This document shows, in pieces, positions 35,305 through 48,516 of a stretch of DNA of 64,000 nt. The stretch spans positions 56,092,730 to 56,156,729 of the forward strand of contig CANTUZ010000026.1 in assembly GCA_947846985.1 (NCBI GenBank), given 5' to 3'. Made by a program: the position numbers and the translations under genes. This DNA is from Fratercula arctica. Its lineage: Eukaryota; Chordata; Aves; Charadriiformes; Alcidae. Under the pieces are notes generated by a model. The model did no database searches and was not told the DNA's origin. It was given only the letters and a program-made list of their open reading frames with translations. The number at the start of each line of letters is the position of its first letter. Position 1 is the stretch's first letter.

Positions 35305-36052
35305 AGGGCAACCCCTAGTATCAATACAGGCTGGGGGATGAAGGGATCAAGAGCAGCCCTGACAAGAAGGACTTGGGGATATTGGTGGATGAAAAGCTGA
35401 ACACGAGCCAGCAATGTGCACTCGCAGCCCAGAAAGCCAACTGTATCCTGTGCTGCATAACAAGAACCGTGGCCAGCAGATCGAGGGAGGTGATTCTGCC
35501 CCTCTACTCTGCTCTCGCCTGGAGTATTTTGTTCAGCTCTGGGGCCCTCAGCACAGGAAGGACATGGACCTGTTGGAGTGCATCTAGAGGAGGGACATGA
35601 AGATCATCAGGGGGCTGGAGCACCTCTCCTATGAAGACAGGCTCAGAGAGTTGTAGTTGTTCAGCCTAGAGAGCAGAAGGCTCCAGGGATACCTTATTGT
35701 AGCCTTCCAGTGCTTAAAGGGGGCTTAGAAGAAAGATGGGGACAGACTTTTTAGTAGGGCCTGCAGCAGTATGACAAGGGGTAATGGTTTTCAACTAAAA
35801 GAATGAAGATTCAGACTAGATATACTGAAGAGATTCTTTTACAACGAGGGCAGTGAAACACTGGAACAGGTTGCCTATGGATGGTGTCCCTGGATGGCAT
35901 TCCAGGGATGGCCCCATCCCTGGAGACATTCAAGGCCAGGCTGGGCAGGGCTTTGATCAAACTGATCTAGTAGATGTCCCTGCTCACTGCAGGGGGGTTG
36001 GGCCTTTAAAGGCCCCTTCCAACCCAAACCATTCTACGATCCTATGACAGCT
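35305..36052 (+). mobile_element. CR1 LINE fragment, 5'-truncated (intron 5)
   Basis: Plus-strand CR1, antisense to SLC12A2. It starts in the RT C-terminal region ([22 protein letters not shown] coding, with [15 protein letters not shown]), continues through the 3' UTR and ends with CCATTCTACGATCCTATGAC, a mutated octamer tail, 52 bp from exon 5. Frames are broken. Confidence 0.9.
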
Positions 36053-36104
36053 CAAACTTGAATACAGGATGGTGTAATCAATAAAGCCACTATAATCCAT
36101 ATAC

Positions 36105-36244
36105 CTTGAGCAGCTCCACAACTGTCTCTGCAAAGCCAACAACATACATTGCTACTGCAACAGCATTGGCAAATGCAAAAATCAGACCTATAGCACCACC
36201 AAACTCTGGCCCCAGACTTCTGGAAATTAAGTAATATGCTCCTC
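36105..36244 (-). CDS. SLC12A2: SLC12A2 exon 5: transmembrane helix 3
   Basis: 140 bp, acceptor TTTCAG and donor GTATATG, phase 2 completion in and phase 0 out. It encodes [19 protein letters not shown], then [20 protein letters not shown] and TVVELLK. The tyrosine in AMYVVGF corresponds to the K-coordinating Tyr383 of human NKCC1. The sequence is essentially identical to mammals, as expected for the transport core. A CR1 fragment ends about 55 bp downstream in sense terms, inside intron 5. Confidence 0.96.
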
Positions 36245-38653
<2,409 letters not shown>

Positions 38654-38729
38654 CTATCCCAGCTTGTCCTACAATCCATGATAGTCTGATGAACAGCATC
38701 ACACCCCAAATATTTAACATACATCGTAC
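38654..38729 (-). CDS. SLC12A2: SLC12A2 exon 3: transmembrane helix 1
   Basis: 76 bp, phase 0 in and phase 1 out, with acceptor CTTAG and donor GTATG. It encodes [16 protein letters not shown] followed by SWIVGQAGI, the broken first helix of the transporter core. The N-I-W-G stretch at the helix break supplies backbone and side-chain ligands for Na, K and Cl in known NKCC1 structures and is unchanged here. The right edge of the ERV-L insertion's host intron (intron 2) abuts this exon. Confidence 0.96.
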
Positions 38730-38902
38730 CTAAGATAAACGAGAAGTTTTACATAGGTTAGGTCTTACATCTGCAGTCATTTCCACTAATTCTTCATTTC
38801 AGTTTTTAATCTTGTTGAAATCATCTTGCAGTCTTTCCTCACCACACGACCGGGGCGGGGGATACTTTCCCCAGCTCTTTTGCCTCCTTTTTCTCCCTTG
38901 GG

Positions 38903-40004
38903 TTGGGTATGACAGCTTTTGAGAACCTTGAACACCTTGGGATGCTCAAATCAGCATGTACTATTGTTATGAATGTGTTTCAGGTCTTGTTTAGGGTCAA
39001 ACAACTATTTAAGACTACCACCCAGAGATGTGCCCCAAGGCTGGATAGTCATGGTTGGCAGGGCATGTGGGATAATATGGGCAGGTACCTAGAGAACTTC
39101 TCACCTCCACCGGTCTGGGACCTCACCCCTGAACAATTAGAGGACCCTGATAAAGTGGTGGAATACTTGAAGGGAAAATGCTGTGGCTACTGAGGAACAA
39201 CTCACCACACTGTGCTGGGCCCTGACCACTACCTACCAAGCACTGCTCAGTGTTATGCAGCACTCGCAGGGGAAAGAGATGGAAACCAGGCCAACAGACA
39301 CTGCGGCTACTGCAACCCCTGTGACAGACACTGCAGCTAAACCAGGAAACCAACCCGTTCCAGTATCAGTTGCCCCTATACAGAAGAAGTACACAAAGAA
39401 ATCAGTTCGCTTAGTAAGGGACGACGATGAACCGGGGACATCACGAGAACAGGAGGAAGAGGCAGAATCAGAGATAATGACCCGATCCCTATCCTTGAGT
39501 GAGCTGCAGGATATGCAAAAAGATTTCAGCCGACTTTCAGGCAACTACATTGTCACCTGGCTGCTCCGGTGCTCGGATTATGGGGCCAGTAGCCTGGAAT
39601 TAGAGGGTAGGGAAGCCCGGCAGCTGGGATCCCTGTCTAGGGAAGGTGGCATTGACAAGGCGATTGGAAATAAGACCCAAGCTCTCAGCCTGTGGAAGTG
39701 ACTCCTGTCAGGCATTAGGAAAAAGTACCCCTTCACTGAAGATGTTGTATGTCATCCAAACAAGTGGACCACCATGGAAAAAGGTATCCAGTACCTGAGA
39801 GAATTAGCCGTGCGGGAGATGATTTATTATGACTTGGACAATGCAGACTTACCCACAGGCCCCGATGAGGTGCAATGCACAAGGCCCACGTGCTGGAAGT
39901 TTGTACGGAGCGCATCATCGTCATATGCCAACTCATTGGCAGTAATAGAATGGAAAGGCGAAGAAGGACCAACGGTGGATGAAGTATCAGGCTGGCTCCA
40001 GTGA
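38903..40004 (+). pseudogene. ERV gag-like region, broken
   Basis: An opening frame (38903-39193) overlaps a second frame (39183-39701) that continues past an in-frame TGA to another TGA at 40002. The second has a Thr/Ala-rich then acidic stretch and a capsid-like segment with a tryptophan-rich end. Assignment to gag rests on position before the protease and general character. No zinc knuckle is visible. Confidence 0.65.
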
Positions 40005-40466
40005 TATGAAGAAAGTCTCTCCTCCCCCCTCATCTCAGCTGTGGAGAAACTGTCCCGGAAGGTCCAGCAACTTGAAGAGAATACGTCCTACTCCCCACCT
40101 GTACAGGTCAGCATCTCAGCTATTAGGAACAGGCGTTTCCCTACTCAAGGGAGAGAGTACAGAGGGTACACACCATGAGGCACCCTGTGGTTCTACCCAC
40201 ATGACCACAGAGAGGACACGAGGAAGTGCGATGGACAACCTACTTCGATCCTGAAGACACAGGTATAGGAGTTGCAAGGAAGAAAAACCACAAAAGGGGA
40301 TCCCTCCAGGAAAAGTGCTGCCCCAGTTTCCAGTGGGCAGTTCCCCAGACAGAGTAGAAGGCCTGATCTTGTTTCTGATGCTCTTGAAGAAACTTCCAAG
40401 TCATTTCTGCAAGAAGTGAGTACCGGATACTATGACCAGGATTAGAGGGGCCCTGCCTCCGGCCAG

Positions 40467-40799
40467 GTGGAGGAAAGGGACACCTGGGTTTATTGGATGG
40501 TGTGGATTCGATGGCCTGGCACATCAGACCCACAGGAATGTAAGGCTCTAGCGGACACGGGTGCACAGTGCACCCTAATACCATCAAGCTATACAGGGGC
40601 AGAACCCGTTTGTATTTCTGGGGTGACAGGAGGATCCCAAGAGTTGACTGTACTGGAGGCTGAAGTGAGCCTAACTGAGAATGAGTGGCAAAAGCATCCC
40701 ACTGTGACTGGCCCAGCGGCTCCATGCATCCTTCGTATAGGTTACCTCAGGAGAGAGTATTTTAAGGACCTGAAAGTGTATAGTGGGCCTTTAGCATAG
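40467..40799 (+). pseudogene. ERV protease (retropepsin) remnant
   Basis: Contains A-D-T-G-A, the aspartic protease active-site motif, followed by the QCTLIP strand typical of retroviral proteases. The frame is the same as the gag-like and RT segments but ends at a stop before RT. Confidence 0.8.
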
Positions 40800-41036
40800 C
40801 TGCCTTGGGGCAGAGGAAGTCAAACAGTTGTCTACCTTGCCTGGTCTCTCGGAGGACAATTCTGTTGTGGGGTTGTTGAGGGTCAAAGAACAGGTGCCGA
40901 TTGCTACCAGAATGATGCATCAGCAACAACATTGCACTGAGACTCTCTGATTCCCATCCATAAGCTGATTTGTCAACTAGAGGTTCAAGGAGCAATCAGC
41001 AAGACTCGCTCACCCTTTAACAGTCCCATATGGCCA

Positions 41037-41618
41037 ATGCGAAAATCTAATGGAGAGTGGAAGCTAACTGTAGACTATTGTGGCCTGAATGAAGTCACGC
41101 CACTGCTGAGCGCTGCTGTGCTGTACATGCTAGAACTCCAGTATAAGCTGGAGTCCAAAGCAGTCAAGTGGTATGCCACGACTGATACAGCTAATGCATT
41201 CTTCTCAATCCCTTTGGCAGCAGAGTGCAGGCCACAGTTTGCTTTCACTTGGACAGGCGTCCAGTACACCTGGAATCGACTGCCCCAGGGGTGGAAACAC
41301 AGATGCACCATTTGCCATGGACTGATCCAGACTGCACTGGAACAGGGTGAAGCCCCAGAACATCTGCAATACATTGACAACATCATCGTATGGGGCAACA
41401 CAGCAGAAGAAGTTTTTGAGAAAGGGAATAAAATAGTTCGAATCCTTCTGAAAGCTGGTTTTGCCATAAAACAAAACAAGGTCAAGAGACCTGCACAGGA
41501 GATCCAGTTTTTAGGAATAAAATGGCAAGACGGACGCGGCCAGATCCCAATTGATGTGATCAACAAAATAGCGGCTATGTCTCCACCAACTAGTAAAAAG
41601 GAAACACAAGCTTTTTAG
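41037..41618 (+). pseudogene. ERV reverse transcriptase remnant with altered active site
   Basis: RT fingers and palm: VDYCGLNEVTP, then a TTDTANAFFSIPL block (first catalytic Asp region), LPQGW, and the YxDD box at 41370-41381, which reads Y-I-D-N. The second catalytic aspartate is therefore asparagine (AAC), which would abolish polymerase activity. The frame ends at a stop at 41616, just inside the conserved region after the thumb-like segment (FLGIKW). Confidence 0.9.
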
Positions 41619-41992
41619 GTATTGTGGGTTTTTGGAGGATGCATATCCCAGATTACAGTCTAATTGTAAGCCCTCTATAACAAGTAACCCAGAAGAAGAA
41701 TGATTGTATATGGGGTCCTGAGCAACGACACGCTTTTGAACAAATCAAACAGGAAACAGTCCATGCAGTGGCCCTGCGGCCAGTCCGGGTAGGACAAGAT
41801 GTTAAAAATGTGCTCTACCGTGCAGCCAGGGAGAACGGCCCTACTTGGAGCCTCTGACAGAAAGCACCAGGGGAGACTCGAGGTCAGTCCCTAAGGTTTT
41901 GGAGTCGGGGATACAGAGGATCCGAAGCCTACCACACTCCAACAGAAAAAGAGATATTGGCAGCATATGAAGGGGTTTGAGCTGCTTCGGAA

Positions 41993-42610
41993 GTGGTTGG
42001 TACAGAAGCGCAGCTCCTCTTAGCACCTCAACTGCCGGTTCTGGGTTGGATGTTCAAAGAAAGGGTCCCCACCACATATCATGCAACTGATGCTACATGG
42101 AGTAAGTGGATTGCACTGATCACACAGCGAACTCGAATGGGAAACTCCATTTGCCCAGGAATTCTGGAAGTGATCATGGACTGGCCAGAAGGCAAGGATT
42201 TCGGAATGTCACCAGAGGAGGTGGTGACGTGCATGGAAGAGGTCCCACCATATAATAAACTGCCAGAAAATGAGAAGAAATATGCCCTGTTCACTGATGG
42301 GTCCTGTCGGATTGTGGGAAAGCATCAGAAGTGGAAGGCTGCTGTGTGGAGTCCTACACGACAAGTTGCAGAAGCCTGTGAAGCACAAGGTGAATTGAGC
42401 CAGTTTGCAGAGGTGAGAGCCATTCATCTGGCTTTGGACATCACCGAGCGAGAAAAATGGCCAGTACTTTATCTTGATACTGACTCATGGATGGTGGCAA
42501 ATGCTCTGTGGGGGTGGCTACAGCAGTGGAAGCAGGGCAACTGGCAGTGCAGAGGCAAACCCATTTGGGCTGCTGAACCCGCAAGAAGCAAGATATTGCT
42601 GCCCCGATAG
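41993..42610 (+). pseudogene. ERV RNase H remnant
   Basis: Contains the F-T-D-G-S start of RNase H, then a conserved Glu (QFAEVRAIHLAL) and an L-D-T-D-S motif, the three acidic sites expected. It lies in a different frame from RT, so a frameshift separates them. Confidence 0.85.
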
Positions 42611-42693
42611 AGAATCTGGTTGAGAAAGTACATCACGTAGATGCCCATGTACCCAAGACTCGGGCCACTGAGGAACATCAGAACAACGAGCAG

Positions 42694-43309
42694 GTGGATC
42701 AGGCTGCTAGGATTGAAGTGGCTCAAGTGGATCTGGACTGGCAACATAGGGGTGAACTATTCATAGCTCAATGGGCCCATGACATCTTATGCCACCAAGG
42801 GATAGATGCAACATATACATGGGCTTGTGACCAAGGAGTGGATTTGACCATGGACACTATTGCACAAGTTATGCATGAATGTGAGACATGCGCTGCAGTC
42901 AAGCAAGCAAAGAGGTTAAAGCCTCTTTGGTATGGAGGATGATGGCTGAAATACAAATATGGGGAAGCCTGGCAGACTGATTATATCACACTGCCACAAA
43001 ACCATCGAGGCAAGCGCCACGTGCTCACAGTGGTGGAAGCAACCCCTGGATGGCTGCAAACACACTCTGTGCCCCATGCCATTGCCCAGGAACACTATCC
43101 TGGGCTTTGAAAAACAAGTCTTGTGGCAACATGGCACCCCAGAGAGAACTGGGTCAGACAACGGGACTCATTTCCAAAACAGCCTCATAGACACCTGGGC
43201 CAAAGAACATGGTTTTGAGTGGGTATATCACATCCCCTATCACACACCAGCCCCTGGGAAGACAGAACGACACAACAGACTTAAGAACTACACTGAGAGC
43301 AACGGGTAG
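42694..43309 (+). pseudogene. ERV integrase remnant, frameshifted
   Basis: The N-terminal zinc-binding part (H-x-x-L-C-H-Q-G and C-E-T-C) is at 42694-42942. The catalytic core, in another frame (42959-43309), includes G-S-D-N-G-T-H-F and K-T-E-R-H-N, the second Asp and the Glu of the D,D,E triad. The first Asp region (W-Q-T-D-Y) is in yet another frame. Multiple frameshifts. Confidence 0.85.
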
Positions 43310-44200
43310 TGGGACTTTTAACACACTGGAACACACATTTAGCAAAAGCTACCTGGCTAGTTAATACCAGGGGCTCTACTAATCAAGCTATGTACCATAG
43401 AAGGGGGTAAAGTGCACATGAAGAATATGTTAGGGAAGACGGTCTGGGTTAGTCCTGCCTCAGGCAAAGGCAAACCCATCCGTGGGACTGCTTTTACCCA
43501 AGGACCTGGGTGCACTTGGTGGGTGATGTGTAAGGACCAGGAAGTTCAATGTGTACTCATGGGGATCTGATTTTGGGTGAGAATAGACACTAAATCAAAT
43601 TGTGTGATGTTAACTGCTAAATACCCCTGCCACTGTATGTCATCATTACTATACTTGCTATCAGTTGTACTACAGTAAGAATCACCTAAATTAATGACAG
43701 ATGGACTTTGATGAAAAACAGAGTAAAGCGCAGTGGTGATGGGATCAGAACTGACCTCAGCAGCTGGTGCCCAGCAACTTCATTGAGATCTACATCTTCA
43801 GCCCATGGACACTGGGCACACCAGCCACAAGCTCCAAAAATACAGCGTGCAACATTACAGCACCACACACCATCTCACCTGCCCTGAGAGACTGTGCTAA
43901 AGGGCATTTTAGAGGGATAGCCGTAGACTAAGGGCATTATATCTGTATGACTATATATGTATGTATATATACACATATATATGTACATATATAAAAATAT
44001 ATAAATATATATATAAATAAAAAATACGAGATGGGGGTAAGTGGTGGCAATTCATTGGAACCTGTAAGATCTGGACATGATGCAGATGGTATGGAATATG
44101 GGGTTCCCCAATTCTTCCCTGTGGCGGGGGGAAGCTCAAGAGAGCAGCCACGTGGTTCTTTGTTGCCATCTGAGGCTAAACCACAACAAGGTCTTAGGGC
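43310..44200 (+). other. ERV 3' non-coding part
   Basis: Sequence after integrase with no clear env or LTR. It contains an AT microsatellite (43945-44027), then a block resembling ERV-L 3' sequence (CATGATGCAGATGGTATGG). The right limit is uncertain. Confidence 0.5.
43945..44027. repeat. (TA)n / TATG-rich microsatellite, palindromic
   Basis: About 80 bp composed almost wholly of TATATG, ACATAT and TATAAA words. It is self-complementary over much of its length and embedded in the ERV 3' part. Confidence 0.85.
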
Positions 44201-45523
44201 TGTTTCTTATCTAAAGAGTACAGTACCAATCCTACAAAAAGTTCAGCTGGTCGTTAGGACTAGAAGGGAGACAAGCACCGCTCCAAAGGACAAAAATCAA
44301 AAGTTTTCAGAGATTTAAAAAGGCTTTTGCAAAATGTAGATCACCTGAGCTGGCAATATTCACCAAGGTGGCTTATGCCTACTAGGAAATACTAACCGCA
44401 ACTTTCAAACCACTGAAAAGGAGGAGATCATCCTTCTTGAAACTTTTAAATACACTTTGGATGAAAATGGTCAGCAACTTTTATCCCTTTAATACTTTGA
44501 ATTGTTGCTTCAAAAAATAGTCCAATACAGAATTTGGGTTTGGAGAAATTCCAAGTCAGCTTCATACCTGCTTTAAAATGAACAACTCTGTCCTTGGTTG
44601 GGGTACATCAGTAGAAGTCCGTAATACCCATTTCACAGCTACCACAGGCACCCTACTTCTCTCAAGGTAGAGAATGTGGCTACTTCAAGACTTGTAAGGA
44701 AGCTGCTAATACACAGTGGCAGCTTACTGAACTAAAGTTAGGTATTCTGAACGCTCACGTTCAGCATGTTTTAACCAACTGTTGCAGTTGCAGCCACCAC
44801 TTTAAGTTCTTAAGAGCTTTGGAGAGTACATATTAATCACGGTTTCTTGTTGCAAAAATATCAAAAATAAATTAATACAAACTTGTAATAAAATCCCCCA
44901 TGTCACCCCTAATTTTTCACTACTCCAAATAAGGACATACTCAAGTTTTTTCCACCATGAGTATATTGTATTTAGTGTTAAGACTTACACAGCTTAGGAG
45001 AAGATGACTTTTTGTAATAGTTCAACAGAATTTAAATACTTAATCCTGGTCAAGTTTTGCCATATACAGGGAGGTACTCTCCTCAGTTCAGTATTTTTTA
45101 CTTCTCTAAAAATAGATTAAAAAAATCAAGCTTTCTAACACTTCAGTCCAAAACTTTACAGATGGAAAGTGAACACACATTAACTGTATTCTCTCCATTT
45201 GCATTTGTCTTTGTCACTTAAGATTAATACGTAGTTTTTCTATTACATATGAATACTTATATAATTTTTTCCTTCTTTGAAATTATGCAACTTCAAAACA
45301 GTAAAACCTGTGCTATAAAACCATGATCCCTTTAAATCCTGAAGTATTTGCTTCCTTAAAATTCAGTACAAGTAAGAGCAACCCTTCCTAAATTTATGGC
45401 ATTTTTCACATCTCATACATATAATCTTTTCTTTATACAGCGGTATCACAATCCCTGTCAAAAAAATAGATTATTAGAAAGATCGTATCTGTAAGAAACT
45501 GAAGTACAATACATCAAACTCAC
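44201..45523 (-). other. Intron 2, exon-2-proximal part
   Basis: About 1.3 kb of AT-rich DNA between the ERV and exon 2, with no recognised element. Confidence 0.7.
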
Positions 45524-45643
45524 CAGTACACCTTTTATCCATCCAAACTTGACCACCCCTTTGCTATCAGGTGTATAAGTGGCAGCTGCTTCTCCAGCTG
45601 GTGTGCCTTCCTCACCATTTGCGTAGCCATCTTCAAAGGGCTC
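45524..45643 (-). CDS. SLC12A2: SLC12A2 exon 2: end of N-terminal domain
   Basis: 120 bp, 40 codons, phase 0 on both sides, with acceptor TTTCCCAG and donor GTGAG. It encodes [12 protein letters not shown], then [14 protein letters not shown], the conserved linker that leads into transmembrane helix 1. The middle (about [14 protein letters not shown]) differs from the mammalian equivalent, as expected for a disordered segment. It is separated from exon 1 by an 18.1-kb intron, the largest visible in this gene. Confidence 0.96.
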
Positions 45644-48414
45644 CTGGGAAATAAAAAAAAAATTCATTTTTTATGTGATTAACAGAGTGGAGAGGGCATT
45701 TGATACATTGTAAAAAAAGAAAAAAAAGAATGACACAGGGTAAGTTTTAAGATTTTCCTTTATGTTCCTTGCATGAGGCACATCTCACAGATTTCAAGGA
45801 ATAAAAAAACCCAAAAGTACACAGACCACTTAGGTATTCTGCTTCAGTTAGAGCAAACTGTTAGCAGTCAGAGTAATAAGTGTTTTAAAGAATCAGTTCT
45901 ACAGCCCTAAGAAACAAACATCTGGTCTTTTAGGAAAAGAGTTAGAAGACTTCAAATGCAGTGACTTCTACAGCACAGGAAGTTTTGTTTCTTAATGTAA
46001 AGCGTATACTGTTCTACCACGTTACTGGTCTCAGCTATAGCTTTTTCTGTAGTTCATACTTAGATGTTATTTGATCAGTTTTTCAGGAAATAAATTATTC
46101 ACTTCCCTGCAAACTATTCTACTATTCATTGTAAGATGATGCTGGTAGAAAGGAGGGTGGGAGAGTGGCATTTCAGGGAGGAGGGAAGAAAAGTCTCTTC
46201 CCAAACACTCTTCCCTGTTCAAAAGGGAAGGATGAAAAATGCAGAAAACATCAGTCCCATGGACAAAGAGCAACACGTAGCTTTTCTTTACAGTTCAACT
46301 CTCAGCCTTACAATGCAGAAATCTCAACTGTTTGATATATGTTAAAAGTATATGTGTATATACACATACTTGTTGCATGCTTGCTTTTCAAGAGACAGCC
46401 AGGCAAACACCTAAACATTTCAACTCAAACATTTTCTACGCTTGCTGCAGGAAGCCTGCAGGAAAGCACTCTAAGCAAAGTATGTTAGTTATCCAAGGCA
46501 ACAAGTATGAAGAATGAATATACTAGAAAGACCCTGAATACCATTCAGAGAATACTATTCAACAAAACAGTTCAAGCAGTATTTGTGACGCAGCCTGCAT
46601 CCCAGAGGGCTTAGAAAACATTTAAGCAATTAGAGGTTCAATCCCAATGAGGTGAAGGGCAAAACTCCCGTTCACTAAATAAGACACAAAACAGACTGGA
46701 CCCAAATTATGCTTTCAAGAAGTACGTTCCATGCTGAACACAGTAAGGAAGTTTATTGTGAGATACTTTATTAAATTCTTCCTCCTCCTGATACAATAAT
46801 ACCAAATATATCATCAGCACTGAATCCAGAGGAAGTATTTATAGAACTGTCACTTAGGGTGTTACACATAGCCCCTTACAATCAGCAGTAAACATACAAA
46901 CAGATTAAAAAAAAAACAGATTATATCAACCTTATCCAAAGTTCATTATCACAGACTCTTGCCAGTGCTTCTCCCACTGCATTATGAAATTATCATAAAA
47001 ACAGGTCTACGTGCAACACATCTGGAGAACCTTTATGGCATAAACTTTCCACCACTAGGCAGAATCACTACCAGTTTGCAGATCATTACCTTTAACAGAC
47101 AGCTTTATTAAACAGGTTTTCTTGTCTCCAGAAGGAATTAAAAAAGTAGATACATGTGTTATATATTTGTTTATATGTCTGTGTGCATATATGTATATAA
47201 TGTGTTATATACATTAAACAGAGAACAAAAAGAAACATAACAGGGAATTACCCTGTTTGCGGAACTGCAATTCTTCTGAATGGAAGAGAACTAATGGCTG
47301 TAACTTCTTGAGAAATTTGCACATCTTTGACCAGATGAATCTATTGATTTGCTGATTATACATATTCAGGCACCCAAACCAAATCAAGCAAGAAGTGGCA
47401 TGTGATCCATTTAGAGCAGTAAGAAAAACAGTGAGGATCAAAAAAAGAGAACTACCATGCTGCTACATTTAAGATTTTACATAGAATTAACTCTAGCATT
47501 TTAGAAGCAGAATAATAATTAACTAGTTTTAATTTAAAAACACACAGCTAGAAGCCACTCATTGGCTGAGCCTATGCTGACCTGCCTAAACCAGAACTAA
47601 GGAAACAGAACGCCTTCTAATCAGGCTCCTCATCCAACTCAGATGCACCTGAAGCTTATGACAGAAAATAATGAGCCCACATACCGTCCTGTTCTGATAC
47701 CCTTGAGTACTCGTCCTTCAGATGACTTTCCTAGAAATGCAAAAATAAACCTCAAAATCCTCCTAGGTATTAATGTCTCCCTTATCAGATTCTGCTGTTT
47801 CCAGTGGCACCTACCCGAAGTTTCTCCCCACTTTTCCTCCACCCACCTTCACAAGTGGGGAGGAAAAAAGAAAAAAACCACCAAAACATTAAAACAAAGG
47901 ACAGATTAATAAACATTCACAACCATGACAACAAAACCTCCAATCAAGCATGCAACAGTGTAACTGTATATTGCAATTCCTTCATATAAAATCCATTCTT
48001 ATTTCTCATAGAAAAGCTTCACATTATACTTGCAACAAACTCAATTTTAAGATGTTGCATAAAGGGAGTCACAAGTATATCATCCAAGCAGTTTTTATGC
48101 TTTGGCCAAGAAAACTGACAACATTTGATAACATCTTCTGGTCTTACAAAAAGGCATGTCGTATCTCTAATAAAAAACAATGAAATCGTTCTTTGAAAAG
48201 ACTGGTCAGGGAGGATCAAGGAACAGCTAGAAGAAATCTGTATCTTCATGTCCTAAAATATTGACACATTATATGCAACTATTAATGCTGTAATACTGAG
48301 TCACAACGCTTGTTTTTTTTTAAAAAGCTAGAAGGTTTCGTTTACTGCACATTTAGGTTTTAAGACAAGGTGGAGAATATCTTAGTATCTAGCATAACAG
48401 ACAATTATATACTT
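45644..48414 (-). other. Intron 1, exon-2-proximal part
   Basis: AT-rich. A near-palindromic AGTATATGTGTATATACACA patch lies at about 46348-46371 and a TATA-rich patch at 47150-47215. No gene or repeat family recognised. Confidence 0.7.
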
Positions 48415-48516
48415 CAGCATATGACCATGGCTGGCCAGGTATTGCTAGAACCTGCACACATGAACAAGACGACCTCCAGAGGTCACTTCTAACCTCAACC
48501 ATCATGTGATAGCCAC
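48415..48516 (+). mobile_element. Decayed CR1 3' tail fragment (intron 1)
   Basis: Plus-strand match to the CR1 end: GACCTCCAGAGGTCACTTCT, then AACCTCAACCATCATGTGAT. Only the last 100 bp or so is recognisable. Confidence 0.7.

Larger units (their letters stand above)
38880..44200 (+). mobile_element. Degraded ERV-L-like endogenous retrovirus, antisense in intron 2
   Basis: A plus-strand series of gag-like, protease, reverse transcriptase, RNase H and integrase segments in retroviral order over about 4.5 kb, followed by about 0.9 kb of non-coding sequence. No env-like segment is seen, as is usual for ERV-L. The coding line is broken by nonsense codons (for example TGA at 39699 and 40002, TAG near 40797) and by several frame changes. 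I could not see matching long terminal repeats at the two ends, so the limits are approximate and the LTRs may be lost or too diverged. It is incapable of expression as an intact virus. Confidence 0.88.

Noticed and set aside
38750..38960. Possible 5' LTR of the ERV
   Set aside because: I compared it by eye with sequence after integrase and saw no matching repeat; a computed alignment is needed.
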